Assembly (NCBI GenBank): GCA_023079485.1 | Contig: CM041084.1 | Coordinates: 66,187,709 to 66,251,708 of the forward strand | Source: Archilochus colubris | Lineage: Eukaryota > Chordata > Aves > Apodiformes > Trochilidae | Direction of reading: 5' to 3' | DNA: 64,000 bases | Part shown: piece by piece, positions 39,405-53,593 of the stretch | Position numbering within the stretch: position 1 is the first letter of the stretch | Layout of the letters: each line of letters starts with the position of its first letter | Position numbers and translations under genes: made by a program | The notes under the pieces: model-generated | What the model saw: the letters and a program-made list of their open reading frames with translations, nothing else | The model's database searches: none | Told to the model about the DNA's origin: nothing

Positions 39405-42400
39405 AAACCAAAGAAGTCTCTATGAGCTCTTCCTCATCCTCACTATTTCTATCAGCTTGTGGGTGAGCACCTGGCCCTCCAGGAAGCCTTTGTCACCAAG
39501 CTGCAGACAGCTTTGAGAGTTTGTTCAAGCAAAAAGAATACTGAGATTTGAAGACAGCTTAGCAAACCTGGGGCTGCAAATGCTAATTTTAGACACCCAC
39601 AAAAAATAAAGTCAGGACAACAGCAGAATAAAACAAGTGGCATCCCTCTACTCCTTCCAATGCAGGCAACTGTGAATACCCCTCCATCCTCATCCTTGTC
39701 TGCCCACACAACCCTCAGGAGTTTGGCTGGGAGGGGTCCCGGCTACCCCCAGCCACCAGGAACCACAGCCATGCAGGGGGAACATGAACAAGACAGGCCT
39801 TGGGCTTTACCCAGCACATCCCCTCCCCTGCACCCTCCCTGCTGGCTGAGGAGGGACACAAAAGCAATACTGTCTGTCCTTATAAGCTCTGCTTTGCATG
39901 TGTTCAGGGAGCAGGGACAGCTGTGCGGATGGCTCGCAGAGTTCCAGGAAGTCGATGTGTTTCTTGGCTTTGACTCCAGTTTATTTGCCTTAGATGAAGT
40001 GGGGACCCAAGAAAGTCCCTTTGCGTCCACCTAAGGTTGGCACTGGCCTCAGCTCCTAGGGACACAGCCTGGGGTCTCTCCCACACCCATCAGCTTTTCC
40101 TGGTCCAGTGCTGCAGCTCTCCCTTAGGCCAGGACTGGCTCATATCCCTCCAGGCAAGGGGACAACATTGGAATGCAGCGTGGGAGGGGGTGGGAGCTCA
40201 GAGCAGAGTCAAGGACTGAAGGGAGTGGGCCCTGAAGGCTCTCCTCTCAGTAGGCGGGATGGAGGCATCTTGCAGAGGCAGGAATGGGTCAGGTGAGTGG
40301 TGTCACACTGCCTGCTGAAACAGCTACTGCCCACATACACCCTGAAGGAGCAGAGGGCAACACAAGAGACTGGAGAGGCAGGAGCAAACTGAAGCAAGAA
40401 CCAATGAGCACCTCTACCACACATCTCCCTTCCCAACAGGCTGAGGAAGAGGAGCTGTGCCTGTCTGAGGGGAGCCCCAGTGACTCCAGGGAAGCACGAC
40501 CATAGGACACAAAACCTCTGCTGCTGCTGCCAGCTCATACAAGTCAGATGGGATGAGGGATGCAAAATGAGGAAACATAGCTCTTGTGGGTTTGCTGTTG
40601 TGTTTCTTTTTCATTTTTGCTTTGCCCTGCCAAACCAGTTAACATAAAACCCAGAGCAGGGGGAAGGTACAGGTTGATGTCCCATCACCTACATGGCAAA
40701 GCAAGCACTGTGCTGTGGGAACATGTTCCTCATCCAAGAGCCTAAGGAGTGAGCTGGCCTGATTGCACTTGAGACAGACAGATGGAAAACATTTCAGAAT
40801 AACATAGAAGAAAAGCCACCTCCCCTCCACGCAGTCTGAATTACAGCACCCTTCAGCTCTGAGGAGAGGATGCAGGGCGGGTGCAGTGGGACGCTGGGCT
40901 TGGACGGGTAGCTGTGACGGAGATGCTGACATCCCTGACAATATATGGCCAGTCTAAACCACGGGATGTCTTGTCCTTTTAAGGTGGGCCAAGAGCAAGC
41001 ATCTGTGCAGCAGCAGCAGCACAGCCCCAGCCTGCCATCAATAGCTCCTGGTGTAACTAAAAAAACAGGGACTCCTGTGCTGTACCAACTGGCTGTGCAG
41101 ATGCTCAGGCACCCACACCAAGAGGAGACAATCCGTCCAGTTGTTCCTCTGCAAAGCATCGTGGAAACAAGAAAGAACACTAATACCAAGAGGAAGAAAA
41201 GCCATGAAACCATGCGGCTGGGCTGTTCGCTGGCAATTGGCGCCTGCAGCTGTCGGGGAGGGAGGGCCTGTTCCCATCCCTGTCCCTATCCACGTTCCTT
41301 GCCCTTGACGGTCAGCAGCTCAGCCAAGGCCTCCTTTGGACCTGGGACTCGAGGCGAAGGTTTAAAGCAGTTCTCTGGAGGGAGAAACAAGCAAACTTTT
41401 CACCCCCTCGTGCTTGCTCTTCACACATAGCCAGAGCTCTGTGCGTGCAGCAGAACCGTTTTGGCAGGGATTAGAGAGAAGCATGATGAATCACTCCAAG
41501 GAAGATACAGAATATCTCCTGTGCTAGTGCCCTGCTTCTTGTGCAGTACCCTAGTTGCGATCCCCTTCCGCCAGGACAGATTTTTAAAGAGAGCTTCACA
41601 AATACCCTGAATGGATGGGCAATTTTACAAAAACAGTTTTGAAAATCGGGTAAGCTAAACCAGGAAAAGATTCTTTCCTTTCAGAGTAGTTATGTCCCAC
41701 ATGGCGTTTCACCACTCTAACTGCATCCACATGCTAGCAGATTTCTTTATGCAGGAAAGCCCAAGGGGGAGAGCACAGATTTGTCTGCCACAGGCCCCCA
41801 GTGCATCTTTTGCAGCCTGGCTGCTGACTTTGTGGGAGCTGACAGCACAGTCTCTGCTTGGAGTACTGTATGAGGTAGCACACCAAAGCACTTTACGCCT
41901 CTCAATATAATGCAATAAAATGATGCATGACATGAGGAAAGAGGAGAAATTACAGGGATTAAAACTCATTTCCTGGCAGCAGCATTGTCAACCATCATGA
42001 TTTTATCAGAAGCCCTGTAAAAATCTGATGGTGTTGCATTACTGCACAAAAATCTCAGACTTTTTTTTTTTAAGTCAAAGCCCTACAATTCCAGTTGTGG
42101 GGAAAGGACAGAAACATTACATGCTCAGCAAAATACAAAAAGCCTCAAGCTTTTAAGGATTATCATGATCCCTGATGTTCAACCTGTAATTTCATAACAC
42201 ATAGGGAGCAACACAACACAGTGCATCCCAGGCTACACAGCACATACTGTACCCTGAAACATATTCCTTCCAAAACTAAAATGGCTTTTTTCTTTTTTAA
42301 AGAAAGAGAAGAATTGCAACATCTCAGCACATTTCTGACATTTTCTTTAAAAACCAACACAGCTGCACCCTAATGCTACTTAAAGATGAGAACCTCCACC

Positions 42401-44793
42401 GAATTAACAAACTCCGTTTTAAGCAGAAAGATTCAACATGCAAATATTTTGCAGAGAGAATGATTCAAGAGTTTGCAGCTCTTCTCGCTGCTCTTTTCCA
42501 GGGAGCATGACTTGCTGACAGGATTAACTACTGCCAGGCTCACAAAGCTGGGAGACAGCTGCCACATGGCAGCCATTTATTACAAAGCTCCACTCCTCTA
42601 CAGCTAGGAAAGAGGCAGATTATTTCATCTGTGTTATCAGCAGGGCTCCTTTGCTCCACAGGCTTTAGTGACTAGGCTTTCTCTAAACAAACACCTCCTT
42701 TTCTCCCCCACCTTGTTAACATCATTATCTTCCTGTCTTCTGTTTCTGGTCAGCACAGAAACTACGCCCCCCATCAACAGTCTCCCAACAACAACAAAAT
42801 GCATAAACACAGCAACTTAAAATGTTCAGAAACACATCTAGAAAATAGCGCTGTGTGGTGTTTGTTTTTTTAATTAGCAAGTTTTAGTTTGAAATTTTAA
42901 GAGGGGAAACCACATCGAAAAGGGGAAGAGAGAGATATGATGGAGCAAAGAGTTTCAGAAATGTGCTGTAAAACCATTGCTCTCCTATCCATTCTAGGAG
43001 GCATTTGTAATGTTAGCCTACAACCACAATATCCAAAGTGGCTACACAACCTTTTTGTGAGTGGGATAACTTGTAGTGCCCCTTCCCAGCTCTTATCTCT
43101 ACAGCAGACCTGCTAGGCAAAGCCACTTTGCTCTGTGAGGCACAAACAGGTCTCAAGTCAACCATCTCATGAAATCTCCTAAGGATCAGGAGTAAGATAT
43201 ACACAACCTACATCATCTTCATGTGATACGAAGCATAGATGACCACTGGTTGCCATTCTCCTGTGGTTCTGAACCTGAGATAAGAGATACAAGCTAGGTG
43301 TTTGATTTTTTCTGGGGTTATTCTAGATACATATTTGCCATAGATGCTAGAGTACCACAAATCACTCAAAATGTGGTTCTGCCAGGTGAAGGGAGAACCC
43401 TGCCTTGAGAAAAATGCCTCTCCCATCACTGATGAAGTTGCTAAAGTCTTATGAGCGCCCTCACTGGCTTAAGCAAGCTGGACAGGTAGCTGTTAGGGGT
43501 GTCTGGAGAGCTCTAAATTCTGAAATACAACATTTTTTTCATGTTTTAGATAGCTAAATTAACTACAGCAGTACATGGTGCTGGCAGGCCCCTCCAAGCT
43601 AAGATCCACACAGGAAAGCCATTAGGAAAATTTTAAACAGCGGTGATGCTTGCCAATGGTATTCTTCAGTAGATGTTTTCTTTCTGCTTTTCTAGGTACA
43701 CAAATTGAAACTAACCTGTGGGAGGTGCTTCCTGCACACTGACAAAATGAAACAGCATCTGCTAATTTTCATAGACTATGTGTGCAAAAAAAGGAAACAG
43801 GGACCCAGTTCACCAATTTCTTATGGAATTTTTAAGTCCCTCGGCTTCATCAGATGAAGACAAGAAGACTCTTCAAAAAGAACATATCTCTGACTTGAAA
43901 AAGATGTATTTTAAAAACAAGAACTGCATAAGCACAAATCCCCCTTCATCCACAACCACATCCAGCTGCTGACCTTCCAAGTTCCTTGCAGTATAGCTTT
44001 TGCTCTGGGACTTTAAAAGCCTAGCAGGCATTTCTAAAGGATTTTCCAAAGTACACAGGCCAGGCCTTGTAAAAGCTCATGAGGAATCCATGGAGGTCAT
44101 CGTGGAGCTTAGACAGTCTGCAAACATCACAGTCCACGTGCTGGTGAGGTAAGGATTGACCAAAGTCGGGTGGATAGGCCTGAAGAACTCTGCAGCAACT
44201 GGCTCCTCCAGCAATGCTGTAAACCCTGAAGAAAATGCCTGCTGATCTTCAAAGCCCTTCAGTAGGAGCAGCCTTAAGTTTTCTGAACATGAGCATTCTG
44301 GTTGCAAGACCACAATCCTCTTATGCATGCAGAGAAAAATACAAAAACAAAGCAGAGCCAAAAAAAGTTAAATCCACTAAGATTAATAACCACAAATAAC
44401 CAGTGAGACTGACCCTCTACTCTGCAACGAGTTGTTGGATCCATCCAGCAAAGCTTTGACGCTTCTCGGCACAACAGCCACACGGATCAAGCAGCAGCAG
44501 CTTACAATCTCTGCAGCTTTCCTTTTTCTATTCCAGGCAGTGCTCCACACGTGTAGACTCCTGGAACGTAACACTCAGTTGTTCGGACTAGGAAGGGATG
44601 CTACAGTCTGTGGCTGTACAAGGTGTCCACCGTAACTATAGCAAGACCACTGCAGTGTGCTGCACTGTCGGCAGAGCTTTAGGTACAGCCTTCAGTCGCC
44701 TGACGGGCTGCACAGGCGACCATGAGTAAAGGGGAGTCTGGACACCTGCACACTGCAAAGAATTGGAGGAAGTTTATTTCAGGAACGCTGGGG

Positions 44794-44811
44794 AAAAAAA
44801 AAAAAAAAAAA
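44794..44811. repeat. Poly-A run of 18
   Basis: An uninterrupted A-run following GGGG, with no recognised element body. Confidence 0.9.
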
Positions 44812-45125
44812 TTGTGAACAGGTTTCTTCAGTTAGTGAAGTTTCAAGTTCCTATTTCGCCAGCCAAAAAATGTCTGTTGCTAGTCCAAAACCACCCTCCT
44901 CTTCCAAAAAAACAATTCCACCACTAGTGCTTCACACATTGCCAGCAAACAGATGATAAGGAAATTCTTCCCACAACTCACTTATGAAAAAGGAAACTCA
45001 TTTTCTTCTGCTGACTCCTGTTGACATACTATATACCAAAACTTTAGTCTGAAACAAACCAGTATGAGTTATGAACAGGTTCAACCCAATTCTGGGTAAT
45101 GTAGTAGTTGCTAGTGTTTACCATT

Positions 45126-45159
45126 AAAAAAACCCACAACAACAACAAAAAAAAAACCT
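45126..45159. repeat. A/C-rich low-complexity tract
   Basis: A-runs mixed with CCC and CAA units; one of several such tracts in the window. Confidence 0.7.
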
Positions 45160-48100
45160 GACCAAGTGGCCTGTGTACCCATTCACAGCCACCCCAATTT
45201 CTGCAGTGGGACAGCAAGAGTTTGACAAGTGGAAACTTGACTAATTGCTTTCATATATACCCACATAGCAAAGCAATATTGAAGTACTATAATCAGACCC
45301 ATTCATACTTCTTTCGAGGAGATACATTTCCACAGAACATTTTCTCAGTGATATATACATACACACACACAAAGCCATTTTCTTTTAATTTTAGGCCAGT
45401 ATATACTATGGCAATACATGGATTTACATTAATCTTGCTGAGGTCACTTAAAATCTATTCCAAGACCTGAAGTGTTTTAAAAGAGAAAAAAAAATATTTA
45501 AAAACTCATATTGGTCTTTAATTAAGTTATAACTCTTTAAAGGAACAAACTGTATTTACACCCAATTGACCCATCCTCCAAACTTCATATAAAACTTACG
45601 TTCATTCAGACCAAAAGTGAAAGACAAAGAAAACCTCAACACTAAAACTCATAGTTTCACTCCAATACTAAATAGCAAGAGCTATTTCCCACTTCAGTTT
45701 TATATGTCTTATGGAGCTCAACTTTTCAATACAAAGAGACAGAAAAGAAAAATTCAAGAAACTGGTAGCTCTCACTCTGAGAGCAGACAGCACGTGTTTC
45801 AATGAGTTAGAAGAAACTAGGAGAAAGCAAGCAAAATTGTCAACTAAATACATTATTTTTCACTGTAAGGTGAAAAACTTTTCTTAACCTATCCTCACGT
45901 GGTAATGTGCAACTATCATTCTACCAAACATTAGAAAAGAGTCACCACCAGATTCGTTTCACGCATTCCTTCATCTAAACTTCAAACGGGGTTTCTGTAG
46001 CTGAAAGCTTTTGCCATCCCCCCTTACTGACAGCTGAAGACACAAACCGGCCCTTTCCTCATCTGTTAGAGTCTGGCACGCCAGTGGCTGTGGAAGTAGG
46101 CACTTTCATAAAGAGAAGTGGCAGCAGCAACATGTTCAGCACATTTCACACTGAACTTGAAATGTTATTCAATACAGATTTCACATAAAAATTTGAAAGC
46201 TGAAAATTTCAAAGGTTCTTCAGTAAATATACCCCTTTAAAACTTCCTAAAATCTCTGAACAGGGATAACTTCCAAAGTAACAAGGTTTATAAAATAGCA
46301 GTAAGCCAGCTCCCCAAAGGGTGGGGTAATTGGGAGGGTTATCACACCTCTGGGGGAAGTCTCAGGCTCTATCCTGGCATCCTTTCATCCCTTCATATAC
46401 CCAGGGGACTGATTAGTTCATGATAAGCAATTAGGCACCCTAGGGAGGACAGTTAACCATCTTACCAAAGCAAAAAGGCTGCACAAATGTAAGTCTCACT
46501 AGATTAAAGAAACACTATCTGAAGAACAGCAAATTTGTGTTTGTTCCCTTCTACTAGAACTAGGAAAGATTACATTTTGCCTACATATGGCACACACAGA
46601 TCTCAGAAATCCCAAATTTGAGCACGTACTTGCTGCTAAATTGGTAACAAATGCTCTGAAGCATTTTCTTTCCTGAAACACTAGTGCTGTGATGCAGGAG
46701 AAAAGGAAGATGGGTGGGGAGGAGGAATACAGTAAATAATGGTTAGATGACTTGAAATAGCAATCTCATTCATTTAAATTCTCTTCCTCATTGTTAAAAT
46801 ATTCCTCAACCAAGATCAGCTGCAGAAAGCAGGACCTGGAAAAGCTATGTATGGGTGAAGGCTGGTCATCCTACAGAATGAAACACTGAGTCAGCAACAG
46901 CCCCACCATTATGTGCCCTGGTCTCAAATAAATTTTGGGAAACTCCTGCCCACCTATGTGTACCACAATCCCACCCATGAAATATTTCTCCCTGGTGAAG
47001 CATGGGGGACAAATTCACCTTTTGCTTGCTATCTGATGTAAAAACTTGAACACACACCAGAGCTTCCAATGATGATGTTTTCTGACTTACATCAGGCCCA
47101 ATGTATTTCAAAGTTCTTTGACAGCTTAAAATATGAAGGAATGCTTTTCAGTACGACGACCCCCTGTTCTTCTCCGTCCTTTTATCTTTTCTTAACAGTT
47201 TGCCATCCAGTGATAGGAGGGAACCACAGCTGCATGGCCTGAGCTTTTATCTTCTGCTGACCATGCAACAACACAAAGCTCAGTGCTGGATTTCCTGCTG
47301 CTTGCCTAAAGGGGCTGTTCAGCTTGTTTAAATATTACTTGCCTTGGGAGTGTTGGAGTTGTGCCCAAGCACTGTACTGTATCTTCCCAGCATCCATTTC
47401 ATCATGTACTTTAAAGGTCTTTAGGTTTGATGTACTATGCTCTCCCTCACTACAGGAGGAGCCTGCTGATGCCTCTAGAAAAAAAAACCAACACTCCCTC
47501 TTTCCCCATACCCCCCACTAATCCCGTGCTTCATTCCATTACACAGCTAACAGAAGCACCTCTTCATCCCAAAAGTATGCAAACATATTTAGTTCAGAAA
47601 ACCCAACAAATTACAATCAAGGGAAAAGACATTCTGGTATGACAAGCTACAGCCAGGAAGAAATCAGAAGCTGTGTATCACATACAGCAAGCTATCAATG
47701 CTTGGTGAGCAAACAACTGAGAAAGTAGAGTAGCAAAAGCCAGCTTTGAACCCCAGCTGTGGTACGACAGCCTCTTGCCATGCTAAATTCAGAGAGTCTC
47801 CACAGTGGATTTTAGAAGAAAAGAAACTTCAAACACAGCCTTCTCTGAATTTGCAAACTTAGTATCAAGGAACTTTCCTTGTTCAGAGCAGGGATGAAAA
47901 TAAAACACAGCTTTAACAAACCAGAAATTATATTCCAGACTCTACAAATTCTTTCAAAAAAAAAAGCCCTTTTCATAATTACCATGCCACCGAGAGGCTG
48001 AGTGCTGGCTACAAGGTCAGCAGAAAGATAACCTTGGCCAATAGAAATGATCTGCATCAGCCCAAAAGCAGCACCAGGCAGCCACTCATTAAGCAGCCCA

Positions 48101-51100
48101 TCAGGCCTCAGTGTTAGCCTGTTTGCAGCTAGAACAGCTGATAGAGATGGAGAAAGAGGAGATAAAAACCCAGATTCAAAATCTATTTCTAAAAGTTGTG
48201 GACACAGCAGTTCAAATACAGATAACTTCAGCGACTACTGAAGTTTGTGAAAACTGTCCTGTAAAAACATGACTCTTGTATTCCATGGCAATAGAAGCAA
48301 AGAAATATGTGTACCCCACACAAGCTGATGGTGAAGTGCAGTTGTGAGGAAACTCTAGGCCAGAAGTGAAAACCTGTTTTTAATCCATTCTGCTTTGCCT
48401 CAGCCTGCAGCGTACAGACTGATTTAACCTGATGTAAGCCATGGCTGTCATTCAGAAGGACAGACTCCCAGTCCTCACTTCACCCTGCAGCTCTGGCCAC
48501 CCTTCTCCCTTCGGCCTGATGCCAGTCCTAGCATTTGTACAACTACTCAGTGATCTGGGATCATGGAATTGATTCGGTCTGGGATCTGTGGGTGTTTGCA
48601 GGTTTTTTTGCCTTTCACTTAAAAATATACACACATATAGTTTCAACAACAGCCTTTACACAGGGGAGCTGAGACATTGTCAAATTACACCCTCTATTTG
48701 AGTGAGGGATGAGAGACCTGAGCAAGAATGTTGTCTGTAACTCTACTCCTGTGGTGCTGCAGTACCAGGGAAAGATGAAAAGATGTAGTGGAACGAAACC
48801 ACAGCCTGCTCCACCTCCAGGCTCCCTCCTCCCACTCCCCCTCATTCCCTTCTCCCTAGCTCAAAGCTCACTTGCAAACCCTCAGCCATGAAGAGACGCT
48901 TATCATCTAGAAGCCTACCTATCGTTTAAAAGCCTACCTGAAGTTCAGTTCTCCAATTAAACCCAGTGAAAATAAGTTCACAATAACATAAACTTCCACA
49001 ATTAAAATGTCTGCACTGCACCTCACCCATGGCATCCCTGGAAGAGGGGATTAAGAGAGCAAGACCAGTGCTAGACAATCAGTTAGTAATTTTCTGCCTA
49101 CCTCTCCAATTTTTCCTGGGTGTACCTTTTGCCCAGTGCTAAACACAAAACAAACACAAGTCCAAAATATCCCCTTCCCTCCCCACCTCCTTCCACCTTT
49201 ACATGGCTGAATTAAGTATAACTTTCTACTTCTTTGTTTGTAAACATTTGTAAATTACCCCACACAGAAAGACACAATTCAGCCCCAACCAATACAATTC
49301 ATGCTTCATTAAGTGCTGAAACAGTCTGCCACCATGTGCCACCACATGTACCAACCATAGCTCCCGAGCCCGCAGTAAGTAGGGCAAACAGCTCACCTGT
49401 AGTCCTCACATACTTCAGAAACAATATTTACAAACCTTGGGCCCTTGGACTTAACATACAGAACGGTGGGAATGGCACACGTGCTCCATGGGCAGCTGAA
49501 CCCTTCCAGAGAGAAGGTTTTTATCGTAAAATGCATCACCTCAAGGGGACGGGATGGGACAGAAGTGGAGAAAAGAAACCAAAGCTGCAGAGGGAAAGGA
49601 CGTGTTGCCTGGCTGCATGTCCTCAGGCCCTGCTAGCTCATGTTGCTTGCACCATCTGATCGCTCAAAGCTAAACATGGAATGTAGGTAGCAAGTCATAA
49701 CACTGCGAAGGGCTGGAGACGTGACCCATCAGCTGTTTCTGCATGATAATTATTGCACTGGGACACAGCAGGACCAAAAGTTTGCCTAGGCAGATTTCTG
49801 CGACATTTTGGCTTGATAAAAATTACAAGAAAGCCTGCATGCCACTATTAGATTTGTGATTACAGTTGCTTTCCTAAAGCCCTGGCATTCTCTGTTTAAA
49901 ACCTTCATTCCAGGAGAAAAGTGAAAGGCCCACAACTATTTTGCTTTGCTCAAAACAGTAAGAAGTCAGATTTCATAGGGCTGTGATCCCTCTCTCCACA
50001 AGACAGAAAGAAGTTTCACACGAAGATGCAGTGAAGCAGCACTCCTGAACCATCATTCTCTGCATTTCTAAGCTGCTCTTGGTCATTTCCCCTTCAGGCC
50101 ACCTGTGCTCCCAGGCTTTCTCTTGCTCTCTTTTTAAAGTTGCTGCTACCAATTTAAAAAAAATCCAAAAACCTTATTGCAATACCATAATTTCCTTGTT
50201 ATTACTATAATCTCCAGTGAATTGTTTAATACTTAGAGCAATCCTGACCCTCAGTTTCCACTGAGTCTCAAGTAATGCAGTTTCTTTCAGCTCTTCCTCC
50301 ATTTTATTTCTGTTCTAACATGCACTGAGTACAAGTAGAGGACTAAGTTTTGCAACTCAGGACTTAAAATGCAAATATCTTCACTACTATAGCTGGAAAA
50401 GAACATTTTGCTTTTAGGCAATTTGATTGTTTCTGTAACATGCTTAGAGTTGAGCCAAGCTCAGAAAGCACAAGTCAGTAAGAAAATTATTTAATCCAAT
50501 ATTCAACATATCTTAGTGTCCAGGCTTCGCCCTGTAAGTAAAGCTTAAGTTATTAAGAGCACAGTTTGCCTGGTAGTGACATGAATTTCAGTGCAACAGG
50601 TCAGTAGAGAAATAATGCCAAAAACTGCAGAAGGATAGCACAAAAACCTGCAGCAGTACACGAACACAGCATTTTTCTTGTATGAAACATAGCAGGCAGT
50701 TTAAATATGGATAGTGCAGTCCCTTTCCAAACGACTGCCTTTATGGGACCACGATCACTCACAGGCTGGACAGATGCTTTCAGAAGGTCATTCAGAGCTA
50801 CCTCAAGCTTCCTGTTTTGACACCATGTGGACTATCCCTGCCCTGCCACCCATCCCTTAACCAAACAAAATAAAAACTTTAGCACTTGTAGCATATTTCC
50901 AGACAAAGATGCACTGAAAGCAAAATCACTGTGAGGGCTGACTACAAAAGGGATATGCTCCAAACTTCAAAGATGCCATTTTTTACAAGAGGAGAGAGAT
51001 ACAGTGATGCCAGGTGGTTACCAGAAATACAGAAGGGAGGAGAACATCAGTAAACTACAAATGAGCTTTTCAGTCAGCAAAGCACTCGAGACTGATAGAC

Positions 51101-51682
51101 CAAAACTTCTGCTAGTACAAGAAGAGCACCCCACTCTAAGAAACCACTTCCTATCTTATCCTCCTCATCCCCTCCCCAATAGCCTTCTCCCTATTGTAAT
51201 TCAGAACTGCCAGGCAACTGATCTCTAACCATCCATCAGAAGAATTGGCTAATACAATGTCACCCAGCTCACCACATGAACAAAAACCACCAACGAATCC
51301 TGCTAGTGGTTAACTGCCAATTTTTTGCTTTACTGATGGTATTACACCGCTGAGGGACCCCTTGTAAATATGCTGCCCTCTTAGAAACCCCCTCTGTACA
51401 AACTCAGATGTACAAATACACTTACAGATATTCTACACATCTGCTTCCACCTGGTGGATTACCAGAGACAGAGACTGCAACGTTTTTAAAACCAAACTGT
51501 ACAAGCACCTTTAAAATTAGTTGCATGGTAATTCTGTGGGCAAGAGCAGAGGGTAAGAGTTGTTCAGCTTAGGGGAGAGACGGAAGCTTGCAACAAATGG
51601 AATACCAATCACTAAACTTTTTAACCCATTATTGAATTCAGTCTTTTCACTCCTGGAAAAAAAACAAATTAAAGGAATTTTT

Positions 51683-51892
51683 CATAGAATCATAGAACAG
51701 ATAGGGTTGGAAGGGACCTTAAAAATCATCAAGTTCCAAACCCATTGCATGGGCAGGGACATCTTCCACAAGGTCAGGTTGCTCAAGGCCCCATCCAACC
51801 TTGCCTTGAACACTTCCAGGCAGGAGGCAGCCACAACTTCCTTGGGCAACCTGTGCCAGCATGTCACCACCCTAATCAGGAAGAAATCTGCT
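51683..51892 (-). mobile_element. CR1 LINE fragment (3' end, 5'-truncated)
   Basis: The plus strand opens with CATAGAATCATAGAA, then GGTTGGAAGGGACCTT, then GCTCAAGGCCCCATCCAACC, and later GGGCAACCTGTGCCAGC and GTCACCACCC. These are hallmark blocks of the avian CR1 3' end, read on its complement. The octamer-like ATTCTATG repeats that end CR1 elements lie at the left, so the element is on the minus strand and keeps only about 200 bp of its tail. CR1 copies are usually 5'-truncated like this. The open frames through it are not its reverse-transcriptase frame. The right boundary is approximate because similarity fades past the GAAGAAAT segment. Confidence 0.93.
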
Positions 51893-53563
51893 TTGATTTT
51901 GAGATGTTTCTAGAAACAGAGGACAGACCTATTCAATATCGCTGTGAGGTGCTCAACATAAATAAATCACTTCAATTGAGTGTCTTGTAAAAGAACTTAC
52001 AATACTTCTTCCATAGTTTCTCTTTCCATAATCAAGAAAAAGGAGGTTTAAAGTGCACATTAAAATACATGTAATACATATACACTGTATATAATCAAAT
52101 CAAAACAAAACCTTAAAGTAATTTATTAATTGCTAGCCCTCACTAGAGAAGCCAGAGGTTATTTTAACGCTTCAGCAAAGCAAATGAGAAATGTCAGGCA
52201 GTAGCCTGATATACTTGCTGTTGAAAAATCTTTCAGGTCTTATTTCTAAAAATCTCCCTACTGTGATACCTGCAAATGCAGCTTTGCAATAACTTCCAGT
52301 TCCATTTTCACATGCACATATTTAAAAATAGCAGCCACCCTCGACCTGCATGTACAGCATTGGGGATATTTCATTCTCTGTGGCTGAAGTTCCCAGAAAA
52401 GCCAACTCTGGAGAGATCCTAGGTGTGGCACATTCCTTTTTGCTCTAGATACTCCTCCTAACTGGAAGCTAAGTTAAATATTACTCCAGCCTCAAACTGT
52501 TTGTCTCTTGCATCCATAGCAGCTTAGTAAGATACAGTCAGAAAGCTCCTGCAAATTCTACTTATGGGCACATTACAAAACAGGGGCTCAGTCTTACTAA
52601 TTAATTGGTACTACCAGGCCCATTCTATGGAAAAGACCCATTAGCTTCAACAGAAAGCAAAGGTCCCATGCAAGATGTGGTCTGAAGCAGAGGGCTACAT
52701 GGCCTCTTCATCAGGAAATTTGTTTACATCACAGGCACAGGTATTTATGAACTTCTGGGGGTTTGTTTTTATTTAGGAGACCAAGGTGTTTGGCAAGGTG
52801 TGCAAATCTTGTCAGACAACTTTCAAGCCACCCTTACTCCATATGGAACAGAGTACCTAAAAGTAAAGCAAAACCATGAGAACAACTAAAAAACCTCCCA
52901 ACTTCTCTCAACCAGAGATTCTATACCTATACCCATACATCACACTGCAAGAGAAACCGTCACACATTCCCCATGTGGTTTGTGCACATGAAAAAGCAGA
53001 CAAATAAAGAGGTACACAAGACCACTTAATTGCTCGCTCAAGATGTGGGACTGGGTTGCAAACTTCAGCATTCAGAGAGCTGATCTGACTTACTGGTCTG
53101 GAGTAAGAGGGAAACAAGGATGCTTGACTTTCACTGGGTCATACAGGGTCGTTCTTACCACATGTGCTGCAACAGACATAAAGTACAGAACACACAAGAG
53201 AAATCACCATTGCTGATGATGATGAGCTATGATCATCAATAGCTAACTTAGTCAATAGCTGAAACTGCAGTCTTTTGCCCTTCTCAAATCTCAGTGCCCC
53301 TGCATTAAAGCTGTGAGGACTAGGAGACTAGGAAACTTCTGACTTTCTGCCCCTTTTCTAGGGATTCTAAGTTTGTTGTGTTCCTTTTTCTTTCCAGTAA
53401 GAAAAGAGAGGAGATTAAAAAAGGATTCAAAGGTTGAAGTTACTCTTCTTCCTTTAGCTGCATTCTTAGAAATGGCTGAAGAATTATTTTTTTTTTACTT
53501 TTCTTTCAACCAAAACAAATGTGGCCTGAAGCAAAACACCTGACAGTGTTTGAGCACAATGGG

Positions 53564-53593
53564 TTAAAGCTCAGTACATTAAAGCTCAGTACA
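53564..53593. repeat. Exact 15-bp tandem duplication
   Basis: TTAAAGCTCAGTACA occurs twice head to tail (53564-53578 and 53579-53593). Confidence 0.92.

Noticed and set aside
40945..41430. A 161-codon plus-strand frame, with a 139-codon minus-strand frame overlapping it
   Set aside because: Lies in G+C-richer DNA where long chance frames are expected; no family resemblance.
51560..51990. Open frames of 62-117 codons over the CR1 fragment
   Set aside because: They run through the CR1 3' tail, which is non-coding or untranslated in these frames.
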